Shown here one piece after another: positions 25,841-33,990 of a DNA stretch of 64,000 nt. Source of the DNA: Candidatus Chryseobacterium colombiense. GTDB taxonomy: Bacteria > Bacteroidota > Bacteroidia > Flavobacteriales > Weeksellaceae. The stretch covers positions 3,788,001 to 3,852,000 of the forward strand of contig CP119310.1 in NCBI GenBank assembly GCA_029203185.1. The letters run 5' to 3'. Position numbers and translations under genes: made by a program. The stretch's first letter is position 1; each line of letters begins with the position of its first letter. Under the pieces are notes generated by a model that was given only the letters and a program-made list of their open reading frames with translations, was not told the origin of the DNA and did not search any database.

Positions 25841-27924
25841 TATGAAATTTTACTCCACTTGTTCTTTCCGCGGTAGTATCTCACATAATAATTTTTGGTC
25901 AACTGATTATCCGATCTGCTAAGAAGAGGATCAGCTTCCAGAATTTTATCAACGGTTTTTTTGGTCAGCTTTATAATGGCAGAATCTTCAATCAGATCCA
26001 ATCTTTTAAAGTCTACCACGCCACTTTGCTGGGTTCCGAGAATATCTCCGGGACCACGAAGTTTCATATCGACTTCAGAAATTTTGAAACCGTCATTAGT
26101 TTCTGTCATGGTTTTGATACGGGTTCTGCTGTCGGAAGATAATTTATCGGAAGTCATCAGAATACAATAGCTCTGTTCTGCACCACGACCTACACGGCCG
26201 CGCAATTGGTGAAGCTGTGACAAACCAAATCTTTCAGCGCTTTCAATCACCATTACAGAGGCGTTTGGAACATTTACTCCAACTTCAATTACTGTTGTCG
26301 CTACCATGATTTCTGCTTTTCCTGAAGCAAAATAGCTCATGGCGGCATCTTTTTCATCAGGTTTCATTTTTCCGTGGAGCATCGTTACATTATACTTTGG
26401 AAAATTATCCATGACATTTTCCAATCCGACCATCAGATTTTTATAATCTAAAGTTTCAGATTCTTCAATTAAAGGATAAACAAAATAGACCTGTCGTCCT
26501 TTTTGAATTTCCTCCCTACAGAAATTGTAAACGTAAGCTCTGTCTTTTTCACGCCTGTGAGCTGTGATAATCGGTTTTCTTCCAACCGGCATTTCATCGA
26601 TGACAGAAACATCAAGATCAGAATAAAAGCTCATGGCCAATGTTCTGGGGATAGGAGTCGCAGTCATCACTAAAATATGCGGAGGAATTTTATTTTTAGC
26701 CCAAAGTTTTGCGCGTTGAGCAACTCCAAATCTGTGCTGCTCATCAATAATGGCTAATCCCAGATTTTTGAACTTTACTTTGTCTTCTAAAACGGCGTGC
26801 GTTCCCACTAAAATAGAAAGCTCTCCGTTTTCAAGCTGTTCATGAATAACTTTTCTTTCGGAAGCTTTGGTAGAACCCGTGAGAAGACGAATGTTTATAC
26901 CAGTTCCGGTCAGGAGATCTTTAATTCCATTATAATGTTGTTGAGCGAGGATTTCCGTAGGAGCCATCATACAGCTCTGGAAACCGTTATCCATAGCTAT
27001 CAACATGGTCAATAAAGCCACCATTGTTTTTCCTGAACCTACATCGCCCTGCAAAAGCCTGTTCATCTGGATGGGTTTCTTCATATCCTGACGAATTTCC
27101 TTAAGCACTCTTTTTTGTGCTCCGGTAAGTTCGAATGGAAGATTATTTTCATAAAAGCCTGTAAAAAAATCTCCCACTATGGGAAACGGATTACCATGTG
27201 ACTGGGTTTTATGATGAAGCTTTTTTAAAGCATAGCCTAGTTGAAAAAAGAAAGATTCTTCAAATTTTAACCTGTAATTGGCTTTTTCAAAATGTTCCAA
27301 GTCTTTTGGAAAATGGATATTCAGATAGGTGTGCTGCCTTGATAAAAATTTAAAATGTTTCATCATATATTCAGGCATATTTTCTTCAATCAGATTGGGA
27401 ATTTCTTTGCAGATATTCTTTAAAACAGTCTGAAAGAACTTTTGATTCAATCCTCTTTTTGTCAGCTTTTCCGAACTTGGATAAATTGGTCTTAGACGAT
27501 TATCACTTTCTTTTTTTTCTTCAATCTCAATTTCCGGATGCGGCATCGAAAACTGATTGTTAAATACATTGATCTTTCCGAAAATATAAATTTCCTTATT
27601 CACGGGAATTTGTTCTTTCAGCCATTTAGAATACTGAAACCAGACCAAATCCATAGAACCGGTATCATCATTAAATTTAGCGGAAAGCCGCTTCGTTTTT
27701 CCTGTTTGTATTTCCTGAATGCTTGTAATTTTCCCTTTCAGCTGAATATCAGTATTCACATTGTTAAGCTGGGAAATTTTATGAACTTTACTTTTATCCA
27801 GATAACGAAGAGGGTAGAAGTTCAACAGATCTTCTACGGTTGAAAGTCCTAACACATTTTTGATGAGTTTGGCTTTTTCAGGACCGATGCCTTTTACATA
27901 TTCTATGGAAGTTTCGAGATTCAT
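25840..27924 (-). CDS. recG: ATP-dependent DNA helicase RecG
   Basis: 694 residues, normal length. Branch-migrates stalled replication forks and Holliday junctions. The N-terminal wedge (OB) domain is at about residues 60-150 (DIQLKGKITSIQEIQ). The helicase core shows motif I GDVGSGKTMVALL, motif II DEQHRFGVAQR, motif III TATPIPRTLAMS, and the later VATTVIEVGVNVPNA and QLRGRVGRG blocks. The C-terminal TRG-type hairpin region is FKISEVDMKLRGPGDILGTQQSG. No sign of truncation. Transcribed away from the thioredoxin gene terminator. Confidence 0.97.
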   Translation of the reverse strand: MNLETSIEYVKGIGPEKAKLIKNVLGLSTVEDLLNFYPLRYLDKSKVHKISQLNNVNTDIQLKGKITSIQEIQTGKTKRLSAKFNDDTGSMDLVWFQYSKWLKEQIPVNKEIYIFGKINVFNNQFSMPHPEIEIEEKKESDNRLRPIYPSSEKLTKRGLNQKFFQTVLKNICKEIPNLIEENMPEYMMKHFKFLSRQHTYLNIHFPKDLEHFEKANYRLKFEESFFFQLGYALKKLHHKTQSHGNPFPIVGDFFTGFYENNLPFELTGAQKRVLKEIRQDMKKPIQMNRLLQGDVGSGKTMVALLTMLIAMDNGFQSCMMAPTEILAQQHYNGIKDLLTGTGINIRLLTGSTKASERKVIHEQLENGELSILVGTHAVLEDKVKFKNLGLAIIDEQHRFGVAQRAKLWAKNKIPPHILVMTATPIPRTLAMSFYSDLDVSVIDEMPVGRKPIITAHRREKDRAYVYNFCREEIQKGRQVYFVYPLIEESETLDYKNLMVGLENVMDNFPKYNVTMLHGKMKPDEKDAAMSYFASGKAEIMVATTVIEVGVNVPNASVMVIESAERFGLSQLHQLRGRVGRGAEQSYCILMTSDKLSSDSRTRIKTMTETNDGFKISEVDMKLRGPGDILGTQQSGVVDFKRLDLIEDSAIIKLTKKTVDKILEADPLLSRSDNQLTKNYYVRYYRGKNKWSKIS

Positions 27925-27990
27925 TTGTCAAGCTTCGAAATGAGTGCTTTGGGTTTTGAATGGAAAAACAAAAGTTCTAATTTCGGTAAA

Positions 27991-28019
27991 ATAAAAAAGA
28001 CTTCCAAAAAATTTGGAAG
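27991..28019 (-). terminator. Intrinsic terminator of the thioredoxin-family gene
   Basis: 8-bp stem CTTCCAAA / TTTGGAAG with a 3-nt loop; on the minus strand it is followed by TCTTTTTT. Confidence 0.85.
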
Positions 28020-28074
28020 CCTCTGTACTATTTTTTAAGATTAAAATTTTAGACCAAGAAAATCAAAATTATTT

Positions 28075-28608
28075 TTAATCTTTTATTTTGGATTTGAATT
28101 TTTTCTGATAATCTTCCCACTGCTCTCTGGAACGGATTTTTTTGAACATATCTTTTGAGATAAACTCTAAATAGGGCTCCAGCTCTTTGGCAGATAATTC
28201 ACCTTGCAAAATGGTGATTGGTCCGCCGTTTTCATCCAGAAAGACTGTACTTGGAACAGCTCCTACATTCATATATTGCGTAAATTCGTGTAAAGAATTT
28301 CTTCCTTTTTTTACCTCGGCATTGTGATTTGAAAACTTTCTGTCAAAAATTTCGATCGTTTTTTTTTCTTCTGCATTAAATTTTACGGGGTAATAATTTT
28401 CATTGATAATATCTGCTATTATCTGATGTCCGTAGGTTTTTTTATCCATAATCTTACACGGACCACACCAGTCTGCATAAAAATCGATCAATATTTTTTT
28501 TGGATTTGTTTTCTGAGCTTTTAAGGCCTCTTCAATAGTCATCCATTTTACCTGAGCAAAGTTGAGTGTAGCCAAAAACAGGCAAAGTATGCTTATAATT
28601 TTCTTCAT
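28075..28608 (-). CDS. Thioredoxin-family protein, periplasmic
   Basis: The start is at 28608 (MKKIISILCLFLATLNFAQ, signal peptide); a longer frame to 28644 adds 12 unneeded residues. About 177 residues. The thioredoxin fold carries the active site DWCGPCKIMD, and the cis-Pro is in VGAVPSTVFLDENG. The sequence between them (KKTYGHQIIADIINENYYPVK) fits the thioredoxin-like domain of the DsbD-gamma/SoxW type. It should reduce disulfides or assist folding in the periplasm. It lies 38 bp after the POT transporter gene and may be co-transcribed with it. The partner is not known. Confidence 0.9.
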   Translation of the reverse strand: MKKIISILCLFLATLNFAQVKWMTIEEALKAQKTNPKKILIDFYADWCGPCKIMDKKTYGHQIIADIINENYYPVKFNAEEKKTIEIFDRKFSNHNAEVKKGRNSLHEFTQYMNVGAVPSTVFLDENGGPITILQGELSAKELEPYLEFISKDMFKKIRSREQWEDYQKKFKSKIKD

Positions 28609-28646
28609 AATTTGATATTTAAGTAAAAATAAGCATTTGCTCATTT

Positions 28647-30158
28647 CTATTTTACATCCTGCATTAATTTTTTCACGAATGGGGAAATCAAAATTAATAC
28701 CACTCCGGCAATTACAGCATATAATCCTAATTGTTTATATCCATCGGTATAAGTGATCAAAGCATCATAGTTGGTAGAGCCTTCTTTTGCGGTGGCTAAG
28801 CCTGCTCCAATAATTCCTGCAACATACTGTCCATACGCTGAAGCCAAAAACCACATTCCCATCATCATTCCCTGAAGATTTTTTGTGGAAAGCTTCGTCA
28901 TGATGGATAATCCGATAGGAGAGAGACAAAGTTCTCCCAAAGTAATCACTAATAAAGCAATGGTAAAGAAATTCAAAGAAGTAATTCCTTGAAGATCAGC
29001 GAAAATTCTTGTGGCAAATAAAATATAATATCCTAATCCTAAGAAAATAAACCCTAAACCAAATTTAATAATTGTGTTAGGTTCAATTTTTCTTTTATTC
29101 AGCCAAATCCAAAGCAGTCCGATGAGTGGTGCAAGGAAAATAATGAAGAAAGCTCCCCCTGAATTATTGACACCATTTGGATCTAAGCCAAGAAGGTCTT
29201 TATTCAAGTTTTTTGCTGCGAAAATGCTTAGTGAACCACCACTTTGCTCATAAATCCCCCAAAATAAAATTGAGAATAAAATGAAAACTAAAGCAGCCCA
29301 GAGTTTTTTACGTTCAGAAGGCGTTACCTTTGTCATTTCGTAGAACAAATAGATCAACGTTAAAGGTCCTACTGTCCACATGAAATAATCTGTATACTCA
29401 GTTTTTGCAACCATTACCATGATGATCGGAATGAAGATTAATGATACAACATATGTTCCGTATTCTTTCCATTTTGGCATAGGAGCAGATTTTACTTCAT
29501 TGTCAGGATGGCCAGGTTGAAGCCCGATTGTTCCTAAGCTTCTCTGAGTGAAAACGAAGTTTATCAAACTTATTACCATTACAATAGCTGCAAATCCGAA
29601 TGCTAAATGCCATCTTAATTCTTCTGGAATAATGCTGGCAAAAAGTTCTCCTTTTCCTATGGCAATGCATAAATATCCGCCAAGCAATGCTCCAAGATTA
29701 ATTCCGGCATAAAAAAGTGAAAATCCTGCGTCTGCCCTTGAATCGTTTGGTTTGTAAAGTTGTCCCACCATTGAAGAGATATTAGGCTTAAAGAAGCCTG
29801 TCCCTACAACGGTAAATGCAATTCCCAGAAAGAAAAATTTGTGAGGATCTGCTGCCAGAATCAAACTCCCGACAATCATTAAAAGTCCACCCCAGAAAAG
29901 AGATTTTCTGAAACCTAAGATTTTATCAGCGAAAAGTCCGCCAACAAAAGTGAAAGCATAAACGAAAGCTTGTGTTGCTCCGTATTGAAGGTTGGCTTCT
30001 CTTTCATGAAAATCGAGTTGGGAGATCATAAAGAATACCAACATTCCTCTCATTCCGTAGAAACAGAAACGTTCCCACATTTCAGAGAAGAAAAGGCTCC
30101 AGATTTGCTTAGGGTATTTTCCTTCAAAATTTTGTATTTCTTCTAGAGTTTTGCTCAT
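28647..30158 (-). CDS. POT/PTR family peptide:proton symporter (copy 1)
   Basis: The start is at 30158 (MSKTLEEIQNFEGKYPKQIW); the longer frame to 30257 would run back into the terminator of the upstream gene. About 503 residues with 12-14 membrane segments. The POT signature is clear: the proton-coupling motif EMWERFCFYGMRG near the N-terminus, GGLFADKILGFRKS, the PTR2 motif FSLFYAGINLGALLG and the later GELCLSPIGLSIM block. It brings di- and tripeptides into the cell with protons. One of three tandem paralogues upstream of which lies a DPP-IV-like peptidase. The three copies differ enough that different peptide preferences are likely. Confidence 0.92.
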   Translation of the reverse strand: MSKTLEEIQNFEGKYPKQIWSLFFSEMWERFCFYGMRGMLVFFMISQLDFHEREANLQYGATQAFVYAFTFVGGLFADKILGFRKSLFWGGLLMIVGSLILAADPHKFFFLGIAFTVVGTGFFKPNISSMVGQLYKPNDSRADAGFSLFYAGINLGALLGGYLCIAIGKGELFASIIPEELRWHLAFGFAAIVMVISLINFVFTQRSLGTIGLQPGHPDNEVKSAPMPKWKEYGTYVVSLIFIPIIMVMVAKTEYTDYFMWTVGPLTLIYLFYEMTKVTPSERKKLWAALVFILFSILFWGIYEQSGGSLSIFAAKNLNKDLLGLDPNGVNNSGGAFFIIFLAPLIGLLWIWLNKRKIEPNTIIKFGLGFIFLGLGYYILFATRIFADLQGITSLNFFTIALLVITLGELCLSPIGLSIMTKLSTKNLQGMMMGMWFLASAYGQYVAGIIGAGLATAKEGSTNYDALITYTDGYKQLGLYAVIAGVVLILISPFVKKLMQDVK

Positions 30159-30223
30159 AATAAGTATATGATTAAGTTTAAATAAGGAAGTTCGTATCAG
30201 ATTTTGATAAAGAACATACGAAA

Positions 30224-30254
30224 ATAAAAAAAACCTCTGACTTAGCAGAGGTTT
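30224..30254 (-). terminator. Intrinsic terminator between POT genes 2 and 1
   Basis: 9-bp stem AAACCTCTG / CAGAGGTTT with a 6-nt loop; the minus strand then has a run of eight T. Confidence 0.9.
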
Positions 30255-30277
30255 CACTGTATTTTATTTGATGCAGA

Positions 30278-31990
30278 TTAGTTTACACCATGCATCATTT
30301 TCTTTAAAAATGGTGAAATTAGAGCAAGGATTACCGCAGCAATACCGCAAAGTACTACGAATACCATAAAGAATTCGAATAGGTTGTGAATTTCAAATCC
30401 TGCGAAAGTTGGATTTTGTAAAGGCAATTGGGCTTTTTCAAAAGCAGCTGCCTGATCAGCAGTTAAAGTTACTTTTTTATCCAGAACATCCTGAAGATTA
30501 ACTCCTATTTTCTGTGCTGCTTCAAACTTCTCACCGGTTGCAGGCAAGATAGAACCTAAAGTTCCTGCTAATGCATAACCAGCTGCGTTTGCGATGAAGA
30601 ATACTCCATATAACAATGAAGCGAATCTTTTAGGAGCTAATTTTCCTACCAATGATAATCCGATCGGAGATAAACAAAGCTCACCACAAGTCTGGATGAA
30701 ATATAGTAAAATTAACCATTTTACAGCTAAAAGTCCGTGATTTCCAAGATCTTTTACGTTGTGTGCGATGATGAAGTAAGAAACGGCGATCAAAGCTAAT
30801 CCCATTGCTTGCTTGAATGGAGATACAGGCTCTTTTCCTCTGTTTCTCAATTTATCCCAAAGGATACTGAAAGGTACTGCCAAAGCTACAACGAAAATCC
30901 CGTTAAAGATCTGTACCATTGAAGGAGGCATATTCCATCCGAAGAAATGTCTGTCTGTCTGGTTGTCTGCGATAAAAGTTAAAGATGAACCAGCCTGCTC
31001 AAATGCAGCCCAGAAGAAGATTACGAAGAATGAAACGATATAGATTACCCAAATTCTGTCTCTTTCAATTTTAGTTAGAGAAGAATCGGACATAATTAAA
31101 TAAGCCAATGAAATTCCACTTGCATATACTAATGAATAGATTACGTTTTGCCCTAATGCAAAGTGGAATAATGAACCAAGAATTACAAATAATGCTACTG
31201 CAATTCCAACAGAAGCACTGGAGAATTTTGCAGTCTGTGCTTCTCCTTCCTCAAAATCTTCAGAAGTATTGTGTTTTGGTAATCCTCCGATTGGTCTTCC
31301 AGCCGGTGTTACAACATATTTATTTTTAAGGATTAAGAACGTAACAGTACCTACCATCATTGCAATGGAAGCTGCTAAGAATCCCCATTTGAATGCGTGG
31401 ATATCTCTGATTCCGTCTGCAGATTTTACGTCTCCGATTAAAGGGCAAATCAACTGGCCTAGGAAAGCTCCTAAGTTGATCCCCATATAGAAAATAGTAA
31501 ATGCAGAGTCTAATTTAGATTTTTCCTGTTTTGGATAAAGACTTCCAACCATTGAAGAAATGTTCGGTTTGAAGAATCCGTTACCAAAAATAATGATTCC
31601 CAAAGCAGTCCACATGATTGTAGTAGCTGTTCCTAAGCTAGATCCGAAAGTACTTGCACTTACGAATAGCAAGAACTGACCAATTGCCATTAAAGTACCT
31701 CCAAGAAGAATACAGTATCTGTTTCCTAAGAATCTGTCGGCGATGAAACCACCCAACATTGGAGTAAGATAACAAAGAGCAAGGAAACCTCCGTAAATAA
31801 TTGAAGCATCTGCCTCCTTCATCAAAAGCGAGTTTACCATAAATAGGGTAAGCAATGCTCTCATCCCATAAAAGTTGAAACGCTCCCACATTTCTGTTCC
31901 GAACAGAACCCATAATCCTTTTGGATGCCTGGAGTTCTTATTCTCTACAAATTCATCCGGTTTCGGACTTAATGCTTCAGTATTATCCAT
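30278..31990 (-). CDS. POT/PTR family peptide:proton symporter (copy 2)
   Basis: 570 residues. Begins with a soluble 20-residue tail, then TEMWERFNFYGMRALLTLF (the ExxERF motif), GGFIADRFLGNRYCILLGG, FTIFYMGINLGAFLGQL, and GELCLSPIGLSLVGKLAPK. There is a longer extramembrane segment near residues 480-540 (QDVLDKKVTLTADQAAAFEK) before the last helix. Same function as its neighbours, uptake of small peptides. It has its own well-formed promoter upstream and a terminator downstream, so it is transcribed separately from copies 1 and 3. Confidence 0.92.
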   Translation of the reverse strand: MDNTEALSPKPDEFVENKNSRHPKGLWVLFGTEMWERFNFYGMRALLTLFMVNSLLMKEADASIIYGGFLALCYLTPMLGGFIADRFLGNRYCILLGGTLMAIGQFLLFVSASTFGSSLGTATTIMWTALGIIIFGNGFFKPNISSMVGSLYPKQEKSKLDSAFTIFYMGINLGAFLGQLICPLIGDVKSADGIRDIHAFKWGFLAASIAMMVGTVTFLILKNKYVVTPAGRPIGGLPKHNTSEDFEEGEAQTAKFSSASVGIAVALFVILGSLFHFALGQNVIYSLVYASGISLAYLIMSDSSLTKIERDRIWVIYIVSFFVIFFWAAFEQAGSSLTFIADNQTDRHFFGWNMPPSMVQIFNGIFVVALAVPFSILWDKLRNRGKEPVSPFKQAMGLALIAVSYFIIAHNVKDLGNHGLLAVKWLILLYFIQTCGELCLSPIGLSLVGKLAPKRFASLLYGVFFIANAAGYALAGTLGSILPATGEKFEAAQKIGVNLQDVLDKKVTLTADQAAAFEKAQLPLQNPTFAGFEIHNLFEFFMVFVVLCGIAAVILALISPFLKKMMHGVN

Positions 31991-32019
31991 TTTTTATTGT
32001 TAATTTTTGTTAAGACTGA

Positions 32020-32050
32020 CAAATATAGTTTTTTTTGTGTTTTCGGCAAG
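32020..32050 (-). promoter_or_regulatory. Promoter of POT gene 2
   Basis: On the minus strand: CTTG at 32047-32050, 19 nt, then TATATTTG at 32020-32027. This fits the Bacteroidota -33/-7 arrangement; the ATG is 30 nt downstream. Confidence 0.65.
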
Positions 32051-32070
32051 GTTTTAATTTTATATTTAAA

Positions 32071-32101
32071 TAAAAAAGCCGTAGAATAAGTCTACGGCTT
32101 T
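32071..32101 (-). terminator. Intrinsic terminator of POT gene 3
   Basis: Perfect 11-bp stem AAAGCCGTAGA against its complement, 5-nt loop, then T residues on the minus strand. Confidence 0.9.
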
Positions 32102-32123
32102 ATTTTCTTATTATAAATGAGAA

Positions 32124-33797
32124 TTAATGTCCTTTTTCTTTCATGATTCTGTTCAGTCTTTTTAACATAGAAAGGCCTAAAAGAGTAGCAAATATCAACA
32201 AAGCGAAGTTTACTAAGAAATAATTCATTTTATTGTCATAATTGTACCAAGTACTTGCTAAAATCCCGGAAAGTTTATTCCCTACAGAGTTGGCTAAGAA
32301 GAAACCACCCATCATCAAAGCAGTAATTCTAGCAGGAGAAAGTTTGGAAACGAATGATAATCCCATCGGCGAAAGGCATAATTCTCCGACTGTGATGACT
32401 CCGTAACTTGCAACTAACCACCAAGGTGAAACTTTTACAGCACCGTTATCTCCGGCCCAGACTGCTAAAACCATTACCAAACAAGATAATCCCGAGATGA
32501 AAAGTCCCAATACGATTTTTGTGGGAGTTAATGGTTCTTTTCCTTTTCTTCTCAGTAATGCCCAAAATCCGACAACAAGCGGAGTCAGTGCAATTACCCA
32601 AAACGGATTGATGGACTGGAATAATTCTGTGTTATAGAGTGCAACTTCTTTTTGAGGATTTTTTTCTAAATCAGCTTTTTCTTCTTTAGATATATTTTTA
32701 AAATATACATCTTTTCCCATTTTTTTGATGGTTTTTCCTTCTTTATCCTTTTGAGAACGAAATTGATCATCATAAACAGCTACCTCTTTGTCAACATAGA
32801 ATTTTCCTTTTATTCCTTTTTCCCCATCAATCATATTTATTGATCTTAGTAGCTCTACCAAAGTAGTTGGAATTGATCTATCTGTATAATAATTTGCCCA
32901 TCTTGTTAAAGCTGTTCCGTTCTGTTTGAAAACTGCCCAGAAAAACATACTGATCATGAAAACAGATAATAAAGCTCCGATGGAAGATTTTTCTTCCGGT
33001 TTTGCTTTAAAATAAAGAGAGGCATAAAAATAAATAACAGGGATACATGCAAAAATGAAAGCATCTGTATTATCACTTCCAAAAATATTTCCAGGGATAA
33101 ACCAGCCAATTGCTCCGGCAATTATAGCCGGTAAGAAAACTTTCATCAGAATTTCAGAAAGTTTGGTGTCACCTTCCTGAACAGGTTTCATTTGGGCTGC
33201 GTGTATGTAATGTTTTCTACCGATAGTAAAAATCACCATACCGATTAACATTCCGACTCCGGCAGTGATAAACGCTTCACCCCAACCGAATTTATTTCTC
33301 ATGAAAGCCGCAATAATATTGCAGATAAACGCTCCAATATTAATTCCCATGTAGAAAATATTATATCCGGAATCCTTATTGGCTTTATAAGGCTCTTCAG
33401 AGTACAGATTTCCAAGTAAAGTAGAAATCGTAGGTTTAAAGAAGCCGTTTCCGATAATGATTAGAGCTAAAGAAGTATAAAATAATGTCAGATCTTTGAA
33501 AATACCCATTCCAATATATCCGGCTGCCATTAAAACTCCGCCCAGATAAATAGATTTGATGTAGCCTAAAACCCGGTCTGCCAAAAAACCACCAATAAAG
33601 GGAGTAAGATACGTTAACGCGATATAAGTTCCGAAAATATCGTCTGCAGTTTTGTCAGGAAGTCCAAGCCCCCCTTTTAAACCAGTTGGTTCAATCACAT
33701 ACAATACAAAAATTCCGAGAATTAAATAATACCCGAAACGTTCCCACATTTCAGTAAAGAAGAGGAAAGGCAACCCTTTAGGATGTTTAGTCTTCAT
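32124..33797 (-). CDS. POT/PTR family peptide:proton symporter (copy 3, with charged loop)
   Basis: The start is placed at 33797 (MKTKHPKGLPFLFF). The ATG at 33821 would lie within a -7 box. About 557 residues. Family motifs: TEMWERFGYYLILG, GGFLADRVLGYIKS, YNIFYMGINIGAFIC, and GELCLSPMGLSFVSKLSP. Between two membrane segments (coordinates about 32634-32834) there is a strongly charged insert of about 65 residues (KDKEGKTIKKMGKD, ISKEEKADLEKNPQKE) that the two neighbouring copies lack. Same predicted role in peptide uptake. It lies just downstream of the DPP-IV-like gene but is separated from it by a terminator. Confidence 0.92.
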   Translation of the reverse strand: MKTKHPKGLPFLFFTEMWERFGYYLILGIFVLYVIEPTGLKGGLGLPDKTADDIFGTYIALTYLTPFIGGFLADRVLGYIKSIYLGGVLMAAGYIGMGIFKDLTLFYTSLALIIIGNGFFKPTISTLLGNLYSEEPYKANKDSGYNIFYMGINIGAFICNIIAAFMRNKFGWGEAFITAGVGMLIGMVIFTIGRKHYIHAAQMKPVQEGDTKLSEILMKVFLPAIIAGAIGWFIPGNIFGSDNTDAFIFACIPVIYFYASLYFKAKPEEKSSIGALLSVFMISMFFWAVFKQNGTALTRWANYYTDRSIPTTLVELLRSINMIDGEKGIKGKFYVDKEVAVYDDQFRSQKDKEGKTIKKMGKDVYFKNISKEEKADLEKNPQKEVALYNTELFQSINPFWVIALTPLVVGFWALLRRKGKEPLTPTKIVLGLFISGLSCLVMVLAVWAGDNGAVKVSPWWLVASYGVITVGELCLSPMGLSFVSKLSPARITALMMGGFFLANSVGNKLSGILASTWYNYDNKMNYFLVNFALLIFATLLGLSMLKRLNRIMKEKGH

Positions 33798-33818
33798 ATT
33801 TTCAAATTTCAATTTTTC

Positions 33819-33826
33819 CAAAAATA
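33819..33826 (-). promoter_or_regulatory. Putative -7 box of POT gene 3
   Basis: Minus-strand TATTTTTG, 21 nt before the ATG at 33797. It overlaps the alternative ATG at 33821 and so favours the shorter start. Confidence 0.45.
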
Positions 33827-33888
33827 AGTTTTTAATTTTAATTGATAAAATAAATTGAATTTTGACTAATTGATTAATGAAATAAATA

Positions 33889-33918
33889 TAAAAATCCCTC
33901 TCAACTCTGAAAGGGATT
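33889..33918 (-). terminator. Likely terminator of the DPP-IV-like gene
   Basis: 7-bp stem AATCCCT / AGGGATT with a loop that can pair partly, followed on the minus strand by TTTTTA. Confidence 0.7.
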
Positions 33919-33990
33919 CTGTATGTAGCTATTATTCTGACGAAGGAATAATCTCAATAGATCAAACTCTTACAGAATAACAAAATAGTC

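Noticed and set aside
28609..28644. Longer N-terminus of the thioredoxin-family protein
   Set aside because: It adds residues in front of a clear signal peptide that starts at 28608.
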